Shown here piece by piece: positions 20,462-28,111 of a stretch of DNA of 64,000 nucleotides. Below the pieces are notes generated by a model. That model had not been told where the DNA came from and did not search any database. It was given only the letters and a program-made list of their open reading frames with translations. Origin of the DNA: Bernardetia sp. MNP-M8 (GTDB taxonomy: Bacteria; Bacteroidota; Bacteroidia; Cytophagales; Bernardetiaceae); contig NZ_CP147012.1 in NCBI RefSeq assembly GCF_037126285.1, positions 1,550,001 through 1,614,000 of the forward strand, in the 5' to 3' direction. The translations under genes were made by a program, and so were the position numbers. Numbering within the stretch: the stretch's first letter is position 1; every line of letters begins with the position of its first letter.

Positions 20462-21475
20462 ATGAAATTAAGTTTTAAAATAAATAAAGTAAAATCTATA
20501 AATTGTATTTTATCTCTTTTTTTAATCTCGCTTTTCTATACTATTTCTAATTCTGTTTTAGCACAAGATAGTCGTTTTACACAGTTTTGGAGCGCACCCA
20601 TGACTGTAAATCCTGCTTGGGCAGGTACAATTCCACATTGGAGAGCATCTGTTTTGTATCGCCAACAGTGGTATGGCGTAAATGGTGGAATTCAGTCTTT
20701 CTTTGGTGGATTTGATTATAACTTAGGAACAGGCAGAGGAGCTTTAGCAGGTTGGGTAAAACAAGACAGAGTGGGTTCTTTGAATGCAAATAATTTGGAG
20801 GTAGCTGCAATTTATTCGTATAAAGTTCAGTTTCAGAATGACTGGCAACTTTCAATGGCAGGACAATTTAGTTACGGACAAAGAAGTCAGGGAATGGATG
20901 GTTTGCGTTTTGAAGATGCCATGCTTAGTGGAAATCTAACACAAGAAGAATTTTCAAACTTCACACTTCGTTATCCTGATTTTGGGACTGGTTTTGTAGC
21001 TTATAATTCTAAAATGTGGATTGGTGCAGCAGCTTATCATCTTTTACAACCTGATATTTCAGTTTCAAATATAAGAGATCAGATTCCTATTCGCATTACA
21101 GCACAGGCAGGTTATAGAATTGCTTTAAATGATGAACATACACTTGTTCCTTCTGCCATTTTTCAATATCAAAGTCCATTTTTACAAGTTGATACAGGCA
21201 TTAATTGGGAGTGGGACTTCTTATATGTGGGAGCTTGGTATCGTGGTTTGCCTACTCGCAGTGGTACACAGCTTTTGCCTTCCTCAGCACTTGCTTTAGT
21301 TAGTGGAGTAAAAGTAGAAAATTGGCAATTTGGCGCAAGTTATGATTTTGCTTTGGCTTCGCTTGTTAATGTAGGTGGAAGCTATGAAATTAGTCTTACC
21401 TATATGCCAAAATATGATTTGAGACGTTCGGCACGAGGAAGAGAAGAGGTAAAATGTCCGATTAACTTCAAATAA
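20462..21475 (+). CDS. PorP/SprF family type IX secretion system membrane protein
   Basis: The 337-residue protein has a signal peptide (hydrophobic residues 14-34, cleavage near VLAQ). It then has the family start 'DSRFTQFWSAPMTVNPAWAGT', the 'LYRQQWYGVNGGIQSFFGGFDYNL' strand and a row of amphipathic strands typical of an outer-membrane beta-barrel, ending at 'YEISLTYMPKYDLRRSARGREEVKCPINF'. PorP/SprF proteins help attach T9SS cargo or adhesins at the outer membrane and are often encoded beside a large T9SS-sorted adhesin. No such adhesin is adjacent here, so its cargo is not known. Confidence 0.9.
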   Translation: MKLSFKINKVKSINCILSLFLISLFYTISNSVLAQDSRFTQFWSAPMTVNPAWAGTIPHWRASVLYRQQWYGVNGGIQSFFGGFDYNLGTGRGALAGWVKQDRVGSLNANNLEVAAIYSYKVQFQNDWQLSMAGQFSYGQRSQGMDGLRFEDAMLSGNLTQEEFSNFTLRYPDFGTGFVAYNSKMWIGAAAYHLLQPDISVSNIRDQIPIRITAQAGYRIALNDEHTLVPSAIFQYQSPFLQVDTGINWEWDFLYVGAWYRGLPTRSGTQLLPSSALALVSGVKVENWQFGASYDFALASLVNVGGSYEISLTYMPKYDLRRSARGREEVKCPINFK

Positions 21476-21480
21476 AATTG

Positions 21481-21517
21481 ATAAGCTAGGAAAAGTATGA
21501 ATCTTATCCTAGCTTAT
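21481..21517. terminator. Hairpin between convergent porP/sprF-like and lipoprotein genes
   Basis: A perfect 11-bp stem ATAAGCTAGGA (21481-21491) with its complement at 21507-21517 sits 6 bp after the PorP/SprF stop. It lacks a strong T-tract but probably separates the two convergent units. Confidence 0.45.
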
Positions 21518-21523
21518 AAGAAA

Positions 21524-22021
21524 CTACATTCCTAGATTAGAACAATCTTGTAATTTGATATTCTCAAATGTTTTGACTTGATTATTAAACTTAATTGTTA
21601 CTAAATCAAAAGTTCCATATATACAATCAGCTTCTTTTTCTTCATAATTGCATTTACTTGTAGTTATTTCTAAGCCTTCTCCTTTGAAAGTATAAATTCC
21701 TTCATTGATATTTATTTCTGTGATAGAATAAGGATCATTTCCGATAGCTATTTCTCCTGTCTTATTTTTTTCATTGATATAACAAAGAATTCCTTCTTCA
21801 TTTTCTAGGGCAACTCCTCCATACATATCAACATTATCACGACTAAAAACTGAAACATCAAAATCATTATTAGTTTGCTCTGAAGAAGAAGTGCTAGTTT
21901 CATTACTTATTTCAGATGTTTGTGTTTCTTCTAAATTTTGGTTCTCTTCTGTTTTAGTTTCCCTATTTTGACAAGAAGCTAAAAGACCAACTATAAAAAG
22001 CAAGACAATTATATTTTTCAT
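21524..22021 (-). CDS. Putative lipoprotein, function unknown
   Basis: The 165-residue protein has a lipoprotein signal (MKNIIVLLFIVGLLASC, Cys17). A Glu/Ser/Thr/Asn-rich linker (about residues 20-55) is followed by a small beta-rich domain with two cysteines ('ILCYINEKNKTGEIAIGNDPYSITEININEGIYTFKGEGLEITTSKCNYEEKEADCIYG'). No family is recognised. It is transcribed singly, convergent with the PorP/SprF gene. Confidence 0.65.
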   Translation of the reverse strand: MKNIIVLLFIVGLLASCQNRETKTEENQNLEETQTSEISNETSTSSSEQTNNDFDVSVFSRDNVDMYGGVALENEEGILCYINEKNKTGEIAIGNDPYSITEININEGIYTFKGEGLEITTSKCNYEEKEADCIYGTFDLVTIKFNNQVKTFENIKLQDCSNLGM

Positions 22022-22178
22022 TTTTTGAGATTAGAAGGTGGCTAAAAAATTTTCCAAAGCTAGATAGAAAGCAAATTTAAACAAAACAAATACATCAAAA
22101 AAGAAAGTATTTTTTTCTAAAAAGTAAAGTTTATCATTTAGTATTTCTCACTCTGAAAAATTATGTCTACTGGCGAAG

Positions 22179-23390
22179 TTATGAGGCTATTTTGATAGAA
22201 CTTTGATGTAGTCTTTGCCCTTTTTTTCCTGTTATTAAGTTTTTGATAGAAGTCAGAAAAGGAAAAGATGGAACAGAAGCCATAATTTTTAAATCAGTAA
22301 GAAAATCAGTTTGTTCGTCTAGGAAAAGTAAAACTCTTTCGATAGAATTATTCTGAAACATATCCGTAAAAATACGTTGAATGTCTTTTGGATTACGTTC
22401 CATGATATTCAAAATCATTTTGTCGTAAGTTTCAAATTGCTTATTGAATTTTTCTTCATAATTAGGACTTCCAGTTTTTTTCCACGCCTCAACTCTACAT
22501 TCTGCATCTCTATACATTCTCAAAAATGCATAACCCGTACTTGGTTTGGCTCTTCCTGCTTTTGTGCCTAAATAAATTATATTTTTTGTCTTTGGTTGCT
22601 CAAATTTAAAATCAGTCATCGGAATAACTCCATATTCTTCTTCTAAAACTCTAAAACCTTCTACTTTGAGTTTCGTAGCCATATAAGTTTCCAAGCGAAC
22701 TTTATAAAGCTCTTTATTTTCTAAAAGTTCTCCAGAAAAAAGGGTATATTCAACTAAGGCTTTATTAGGAGAAAATGGCAAAACATATACAAACTCTACG
22801 GCATTTCGTTGTGGCAAACGCATATCAAAAAGTTGCGCAACTTCGGTATCAAAAACAACTTCATCCGTTTCAACAACATAACCAAAAAAGTGCTGTAATA
22901 AAGAATGATAATCATTGCTTTTTGGTGGAATATCTTCTTGTAGAAAACGAGAATCAAAAACATATTCAGAGTGAAAAGTCTTGTTTTCAAATTCTTCTGT
23001 TAATTTTACTTCTGCTTCTGTATCAGAAATTGATTTTACATCACTTACTTCTGCTTGCAAAAATTCTATATTTTCGAATTCAGACAACTTAGCATTGACA
23101 AAATTATAAAAATCAATCCCACGAATCATTTTATATTTGAGAGACTTTAGCGTGTCTATTTTATCTATTTTTGGAGCAATAAAGCGCACTTTTTGCCATT
23201 CTTTATAAACTAAAATATCAAAGTCTGTCTTTTTATTTGTCCAAAAAGACCATGAACGATTATTTTTGTCTTTTTTTTCTTTGTCAATAACTAGAATCTT
23301 TTTTTGAGATAAGGTTTCGTCTTTTGTCATTTTGTAGAGTAACATCAATGCTGCTGCGCCTCCTCCTGTAAAAATTATATCGTAATTCAT
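22179..23390 (-). CDS. crtY: Lycopene beta-cyclase (CrtY-type flavoprotein)
   Basis: From the ATG at 23390 the protein is 403 residues and starts directly with the dinucleotide-binding fold 'MNYDIIFTGGGAAALMLL'; an upstream extension to 23471 adds nothing family-like. Family landmarks follow: 'NNRSWSFWT', 'LQHFFGYVVETDEVVFD', 'FVYVLPFSPNKALVEYTLFS', 'EYGVIPMTDFKF' and 'IIYLGTKAGRAKPSTGYAFLRM'. The enzyme cyclises the ends of lycopene to make beta-carotene or related carotenoids. Other carotenoid genes are not adjacent. It is divergent from a Crp/Fnr-type regulator across a 149-bp region, so that regulator may control it (inference). Confidence 0.88.
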   Translation of the reverse strand: MNYDIIFTGGGAAALMLLYKMTKDETLSQKKILVIDKEKKDKNNRSWSFWTNKKTDFDILVYKEWQKVRFIAPKIDKIDTLKSLKYKMIRGIDFYNFVNAKLSEFENIEFLQAEVSDVKSISDTEAEVKLTEEFENKTFHSEYVFDSRFLQEDIPPKSNDYHSLLQHFFGYVVETDEVVFDTEVAQLFDMRLPQRNAVEFVYVLPFSPNKALVEYTLFSGELLENKELYKVRLETYMATKLKVEGFRVLEEEYGVIPMTDFKFEQPKTKNIIYLGTKAGRAKPSTGYAFLRMYRDAECRVEAWKKTGSPNYEEKFNKQFETYDKMILNIMERNPKDIQRIFTDMFQNNSIERVLLFLDEQTDFLTDLKIMASVPSFPFLTSIKNLITGKKGQRLHQSSIKIAS

Positions 23391-23539
23391 TATGTATTTT
23401 AGATGAAAAAAAGTATTTATAAATATGGCTTCAAAACTGCTTTTCTTTTTATTATGTTTGGCTATATTCAAGCTAAAAATTTACTTTTAGATTACTTTTC
23501 GATGAACCTGTTCTTTTTATTGGTAAATAATTTAATTCT

Positions 23540-24136
23540 ATGATAGACTTAGAAAAACTAAACCATTATTTTGGTATGTTTAAGGGCTTGGGAATGCAAG
23601 ATTTGAAAGATTTATTTGCAAATACAAGCCTCAAAACACTTGAAATTTCTGATTTTTTTATAAAAGAAGGAGAACAAAAAAAACAAATTGCCTATATCAA
23701 AAAAGGGTTGATGCGTGTTTTTTCGGTTGATGAAAAAGGTGATGAAATAACAACTGCCATTCGGTGGGAAGATCAATTTATTACTTCGTATGATGTTATT
23801 CTGTATGCGCGTCCTTCTCGTTTTTATTATCAAGCCTTAGAAAAAACAGAGATTTTAATAATAGATTATGATTTGGTTCAAGGAATTATAGCCAAAAATC
23901 CAAAATTAGAACAAGGTAGATTATTTTTTTTGCACAATGTCCTCAAAGACTCTTTTGCAAGAATAGAATCATTTACACTCTATTCTCCTGAAGAACGTTA
24001 TATAGAATTTGTCAAGTCAAAGCCCAACATTGTAAACCGAGTTCCTGATAAATATATTGCTACTATTTTGGGAATGACACCTGTTTCACTTTCCAGAATT
24101 CGAAAACGAATTGCTACGAAGGCTCAAAAAAAATAA
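23540..24136 (+). CDS. Crp/Fnr family transcriptional regulator
   Basis: The 198-residue protein has a cyclic-nucleotide-binding-type beta-roll (about residues 25-115, 'LEISDFFIKEGEQKKQIAYIKKGLMRVFSVDEKGDEITTAIRWEDQFITSY'), a long linking helix, and a C-terminal helix-turn-helix ('PDKYIATILGMTPVSLSRIRKRIA', about 173-195). The cysteines of Fnr are absent, so oxygen sensing by an iron-sulfur cluster is unlikely. It is divergent from lycopene cyclase and 139 bp upstream of the hydroxylase gene on the same strand, so it is a candidate local regulator of both. Confidence 0.88.
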   Translation: MIDLEKLNHYFGMFKGLGMQDLKDLFANTSLKTLEISDFFIKEGEQKKQIAYIKKGLMRVFSVDEKGDEITTAIRWEDQFITSYDVILYARPSRFYYQALEKTEILIIDYDLVQGIIAKNPKLEQGRLFFLHNVLKDSFARIESFTLYSPEERYIEFVKSKPNIVNRVPDKYIATILGMTPVSLSRIRKRIATKAQKK

Positions 24137-24190
24137 TTCTTTTTTTTCATTACTTATCTTTTGTTAATCTCCAAAGGCTCTCTTGTATAG

Positions 24191-24198
24191 TATATTTG
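24191..24198 (+). promoter_or_regulatory. Possible -7 element (TATATTTG) before the hydroxylase gene
   Basis: TATATTTG matches TAnnTTTG and is 78 bp upstream of the ATG at 24276. No TTTG is found at the proper -33 spacing, so this might be an activator-dependent promoter. Call is tentative. Confidence 0.3.
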
Positions 24199-24275
24199 TA
24201 TAAATCAAATCAATCATAAGTCATTCATTATAAACTGATTGATAAGTTTATATACTCTAAAACAAACATACTATT

Positions 24276-25091
24276 ATGGAAACTCAAGCCTTTTATTTTT
24301 CGCCTTATGTACCTCTTATTAGCAATCTAGTTCGCTACTTAATTTTTGCAGGGTTAGCTTTTTTGATTGTCTATAAATTATTTTCTAATGAATTTTACAA
24401 GAATAAAATTCAAAGTCGTTTTGCCCAAAAGAAAGATTTTTTGAGAGAAATAAAACACTCTATTTTATCCACACTTGTTTTTGGAATTATTGGTTTTGGC
24501 TTTATTTATTCTTCCCTTGGAGAGTATTCACAGATTTATGCAACTATGTCTGATTTTCCGTTGTGGTGGTTGCCTGTGAGTGGTTTTTTGGTACTTGTGA
24601 TTCAAGATACTTACTTTTATTGGATGCACAAAACGATTCATTCTCCCAAATTATTCAAGCGCATTCATCGCATTCATCATCAATCTATCAATCCTTCACC
24701 TTGGGCTGCTTATTCTTTTCACTTTGTAGAAGCTATTCTTGAAGCTGTGATTATTCCGATTACACTTTTTATTATTCCTGTTCATCCTTTTGTTATTCTT
24801 GCAGTTACTTTTATTTCTTTTTGGTTTAGTGTTTACGGACATTTAGGATTCGAAATTACTCCAAAATGGTTTAGAAGCTCATTTCTTTTTGAAATCATGA
24901 ATACTTCGGTTTATCACAATCTTCATCATGCCAAATTCAAAGGAAATTATGGACTTTATTTTAGATTTTGGGATAGAATAATGAACACAGAAAATCCTGA
25001 TTATGTAAAAGAATTTGATAGAATTCAAGAAAATCGTTTTGAAAAAAATGTATCCTATATTTTGAACTTGGATAGCATACATCAAAAGTAG
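24276..25091 (+). CDS. Sterol desaturase / fatty acid hydroxylase family membrane protein
   Basis: The 271-residue protein has four or more hydrophobic segments and the three histidine clusters of the di-iron membrane hydroxylases: HKTIH (residues 118-122), HRIHH (131-135) and HNLHH (near 213). These enzymes use O2 to hydroxylate or desaturate lipids, sterols or carotenoids. It is longer than CrtZ-type carotene hydroxylases and matches the general sterol-desaturase group better. Its place beside lycopene cyclase makes a carotenoid or membrane-lipid substrate attractive, but that is inference. Confidence 0.88.
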   Translation: METQAFYFSPYVPLISNLVRYLIFAGLAFLIVYKLFSNEFYKNKIQSRFAQKKDFLREIKHSILSTLVFGIIGFGFIYSSLGEYSQIYATMSDFPLWWLPVSGFLVLVIQDTYFYWMHKTIHSPKLFKRIHRIHHQSINPSPWAAYSFHFVEAILEAVIIPITLFIIPVHPFVILAVTFISFWFSVYGHLGFEITPKWFRSSFLFEIMNTSVYHNLHHAKFKGNYGLYFRFWDRIMNTENPDYVKEFDRIQENRFEKNVSYILNLDSIHQK

Positions 25092-25133
25092 AATTTTCAG
25101 AAATATTCTTTTTAGTTTTTTGTTATAAGACAG

Positions 25134-25167
25134 CCGTACCAAAATAAAGATAGAAGATTTGGTACGG
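25134..25167. terminator. Hairpin between convergent hydroxylase and rhomboid genes
   Basis: A perfect 10-bp stem CCGTACCAAA / TTTGGTACGG with a 14-nt loop lies 42 bp after the hydroxylase stop and 36 bp before the rhomboid stop, fitting a shared terminator for convergent units. Confidence 0.5.
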
Positions 25168-25202
25168 TTAAACTCATAGATACCAGACTCTAAAACTATT
25201 TC

Positions 25203-26120
25203 TTACTTTTTGCTTGCTTGAAATAATATTTGCTTTTCTTTTTGTGTAAGCGACTCATAACCAGAAGCCGAAATTTTATCTAAAATTTCATCAATTGTAT
25301 TTTGTTCTTCAGTAGATTTTTTTGCTCGTGCTTGTTTTTGTTGATTATATGCTTCATCACTAGCAGCACTTCCACCTCTATAAGCCTTCATTTTAGGTTT
25401 TCTTTTAAAAATATTCTGAAAGAAAGTAACAAAACTCACAACAGGCTTGCTCCAATCATTTCCTTTTCTATATTGCACCACAAATAAATAACCCATCAAA
25501 GCACCTCCTAAGTGTGCCATATTGCCTCCTGCATTTCCACCAGCTAATGATACAAAAGACATAAGAACAACAGCCAAAGCAATCCATTTTAAACTCACTT
25601 CTCCAAAAAAGAGTAATCTCATTTTTGTATTAGGAAGTAAAGTAGCTGCTGCTACCACTACAGCATCAACTGCTGCTGATGCACCAATTGCTCCTGCCAT
25701 GTGAGGCTTGAAAGCAATAAAATAAGGTACTAAATTGTATAACATCAAAAATGCAGTTGCTCCTGCAAATATTCCCCATACATAAACACCTAGAAGTCGA
25801 TTAGAACCTGCTTCTGAAACAACAATATTTCCAAACCAATAGAATATCAACATATTAAAAATAATATGTAGTGTATCTCCTAAAGAATGGGTAAATGCGT
25901 GAGTAATTAATGTCCAAGGACGATATAATACGTCCATAAAATCTGCTGGTAGATATAATGCTTTTATAGCAAAATCTTGTAAAGCAGGAAAACCACCAAA
26001 TTTAGAAATAATTACTATAGTTGCAAATAATAGATAAACAGCTACATTTATCATAATGATTCGCATTACTACATTATTTGATTTACTCCATTCATATTGT
26101 AATCTATCTCGTAATTCCAT
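25203..26120 (-). CDS. Rhomboid family intramembrane serine protease (with C-terminal DUF6576-like tail)
   Basis: The 305-residue protein has six or so membrane helices with rhomboid landmarks: 'PWTLITHAFTHSLGDTLHIIFNMLIFYWFG', the catalytic serine in GAIGASAAV (Ser148) and the catalytic histidine in 'NMAHLGGALMGY' (His203). The soluble C-terminus ends 'IDEILDKISASGYESLTQKEKQILFQASKK', a segment common to Bacteroidota rhomboids. It cleaves membrane protein substrates within the bilayer; targets are unknown. A second rhomboid gene lies upstream on the same strand, 245 bp away. The start codon is preceded by a run of ATTTTT units. Confidence 0.92.
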   Translation of the reverse strand: MELRDRLQYEWSKSNNVVMRIIMINVAVYLLFATIVIISKFGGFPALQDFAIKALYLPADFMDVLYRPWTLITHAFTHSLGDTLHIIFNMLIFYWFGNIVVSEAGSNRLLGVYVWGIFAGATAFLMLYNLVPYFIAFKPHMAGAIGASAAVDAVVVAAATLLPNTKMRLLFFGEVSLKWIALAVVLMSFVSLAGGNAGGNMAHLGGALMGYLFVVQYRKGNDWSKPVVSFVTFFQNIFKRKPKMKAYRGGSAASDEAYNQQKQARAKKSTEEQNTIDEILDKISASGYESLTQKEKQILFQASKK

Positions 26121-26228
26121 TTTATTTTTATTTTTATTTTTATTTTTTAATACAAAATTTTATGAGTATTAATTGCTTTACTATTGTTGAGAGTGCATAA
26201 CAAATTGTCGCACCAGTAATTTGTATTT

Positions 26229-26253
26229 GTAGGGAAAAGGCATGTGTTTTCCC
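26229..26253 (+). repeat. REP-like repeat (GTAGGGAAAAGG type), degenerate copy
   Basis: GTAGGGAAAAGGCATGTG followed by TTTTCCC forms a hairpin similar to the better copy at 26301-26326, 70 bp away. Both lie between the two rhomboid genes. Confidence 0.5.
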
Positions 26254-26300
26254 AAAATAGTCATTTATAATTTATTTAGAGCTACCAAATTTCCTACTGA

Positions 26301-26326
26301 GTAGGGAAAGGCGTGCCTTTTCCCTA
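26301..26326 (+). repeat. REP-like repeat (GTAGGGAAAGGC type)
   Basis: GTAGGGAAAGGC and GCCTTTTCCCTAC form a near-perfect 12-bp hairpin with one bulged T and a GT loop. It pairs with the degenerate copy at 26229-26253, so this gap holds a two-unit palindromic repeat. A half copy of the GGACACC-type repeat follows at 26344-26361. Confidence 0.5.
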
Positions 26327-26364
26327 CATAAAAATGTTGATATGCCAACCAACGACATAAAATA

Positions 26365-27177
26365 TTAATTCCACCTCATCGGTTTATCGCTTTTCCCCCA
26401 CAATTTAACCAAAATAATTCCAAATATAAAGCCTCCAATGTGTGCAAAGTGGGCTACATTATCCGTTGGATTGGCTTGATAAATAGCATAAATTTCATAC
26501 AAAGCATATCCAAAAACTAAATATTTGGCTTTTATCGGAATAGGTGGAAAAAGTAAAACTAATTTTATATTGGCAAAGACAACCCCAAAGGCTGCCAAAA
26601 TACCGAATACTGCACCTGATGCACCAACAGTTTGAATATTTCGTTTTGCATAAGCAATATTATCAACCAAACTTGTTGCGTTACTAACATAAGATTGATT
26701 AGTCGGATTTTCTTCAAAGTCATTTATAAAACTTCGTATTTCAGCAGAACGGTCATAGACATAAAAACCTTCTCCCTTCATAAATGATGTGAATTCAGCA
26801 GGAGTTGGATGTGCTTTAAACTCTTCTACTTGTATTTGCATATTCTGAACTTCCCAAGCACTTACACCCACATGCAAAACAGCAGCTCCCAAACCTGCAA
26901 TCATGTATAAAGCAAGAAAGCGTTTAGAGTCAAAATATTCTTCCAAAGGAGGTCCAAAAATATAAAGAGCATACATATTTCCCAAAATATGCCACAAACC
27001 AGCGTGTAAAAACATATGTGTAACAAGCTGATAAGGTGCAAATGTTTCTGCTCCAAAATAACGTAAAGCAAACATTTCAGATAAATCTATTCCATAATTC
27101 TGTAAAATATATTGCAGAGCAAAAATAGCAATATTAAGAATCAATAATACTTTTACAACAGGTGTTAGTTTAGACAT
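26365..27177 (-). CDS. Rhomboid family intramembrane serine protease with large extramembrane insertion
   Basis: The 270-residue protein shows rhomboid hallmarks: 'YQLVTHMFLHAGLWHILGNMYALYIFG', the catalytic Ser187 in GASGAVFGILAAFG and His246 in 'FAHIGGFIFG'. Between the third-helix region (about residue 108) and the catalytic helix (about 183) is an insertion of some 70 polar residues containing 'EFKAHPTPAEFTSFMKGEGFYVYDR'. This may be a substrate-gating or partner-binding domain (inference). It is the upstream member of a two-rhomboid pair. Its own start has a normal A/T-rich leader. Confidence 0.9.
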   Translation of the reverse strand: MSKLTPVVKVLLILNIAIFALQYILQNYGIDLSEMFALRYFGAETFAPYQLVTHMFLHAGLWHILGNMYALYIFGPPLEEYFDSKRFLALYMIAGLGAAVLHVGVSAWEVQNMQIQVEEFKAHPTPAEFTSFMKGEGFYVYDRSAEIRSFINDFEENPTNQSYVSNATSLVDNIAYAKRNIQTVGASGAVFGILAAFGVVFANIKLVLLFPPIPIKAKYLVFGYALYEIYAIYQANPTDNVAHFAHIGGFIFGIILVKLWGKSDKPMRWN

Positions 27178-27283
27178 ATTTCTTTATTTTATGTAGATTC
27201 TAAGTGTTTTGAAAAACCTTAGGGTCTGTATATTTTGTTTTAGATTATTACTATTTTTTATCAAAAAAGGTTTTCATTATTGC

Positions 27284-28009
27284 TCAACCATTTGATAACT
27301 TATCATTATTTAGCTCTTTCATTGAATTTCTTACCATTCTACCAATTCCAAAAATAGTAATTACAGTTAGCAATACAATTATTATTTCTGAATACGGAAA
27401 GTCACTTGTTGTTTCATTTTCTATCAAACTCTTTAGGTTTTGTGCTCTTGTGCCTACATAGATTGCAAAAAGAGTTCTGGGCATCATTCCTATAAAAGAA
27501 CCTATCAAAAACATCTTCATTGGAAAACGAATGGCAGAAAGCACCAAATTCATGACTGAAAAAGGCAAGACAGGCGAAAGTCTTACTAAAATAATCAATT
27601 TCCAGCTTTTTTCTTTCAAAGAAGTCAAAAAATGGCTTACTTTTGGCTTTTCTAATAGATTTTTATGAATTTTTTCACCTTCCAAAAATAATCCCAACTG
27701 ATAACCTGTATAAGAAGCAATCAAATAAGAACCAATCATCAAAGGTGTTCCTTCAAAGCCTAAAAAATAACCTGTCAAGAAAGCCATCAATGTAGTAGGC
27801 ATAAGCGCAAAACCCATCAAAATACTAACTCCCAAATATAGAAAAAGCCATTGCCAAAAATTCCATAGTAGAAGTTCACTTTCAAAATACAAAAGCAATA
27901 CCGTAATGCCTGTACTTGCCAAAATGGGTAATAAGGCTGACAAAATTACCATGCTGATGCTACGAATATGTTTTTGTAATGTGTTTATTGTTTTTTTCAG
28001 GAATTGCAT
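27284..28009 (-). CDS. TVP38/TMEM64 family (VTT/DedA-like) membrane protein
   Basis: The 241-residue protein (ATG at 28009, one codon inside an in-frame TTG) has about five hydrophobic segments. It carries the VTT-domain landmarks 'LMPTTLMAFLTGYFLGFEGTPLMIGSYLIASYTGYQLG' and 'SWKLIILVRLSPVLPFSVMNLVLSAIRFPMKMFLIGSFIGMMPRTLFAIYVGT'. DedA/TMEM41-type proteins are implicated in lipid scrambling and membrane homeostasis; the TVP38 branch is less well characterised. It lies 106 bp upstream of the second rhomboid gene on the same strand and is divergent from the sensor kinase. Confidence 0.87.
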   Translation of the reverse strand: MQFLKKTINTLQKHIRSISMVILSALLPILASTGITVLLLYFESELLLWNFWQWLFLYLGVSILMGFALMPTTLMAFLTGYFLGFEGTPLMIGSYLIASYTGYQLGLFLEGEKIHKNLLEKPKVSHFLTSLKEKSWKLIILVRLSPVLPFSVMNLVLSAIRFPMKMFLIGSFIGMMPRTLFAIYVGTRAQNLKSLIENETTSDFPYSEIIIVLLTVITIFGIGRMVRNSMKELNNDKLSNG

Positions 28010-28111
28010 CAAAGAAAGGCAAATAAAATAAAGTGTTAAAATTTTATTTCTTTCTAACTAACTAATCAAACCTATGTTTGTGCATTTTATAATTTTCAAA
28101 ACTCAAAAATT

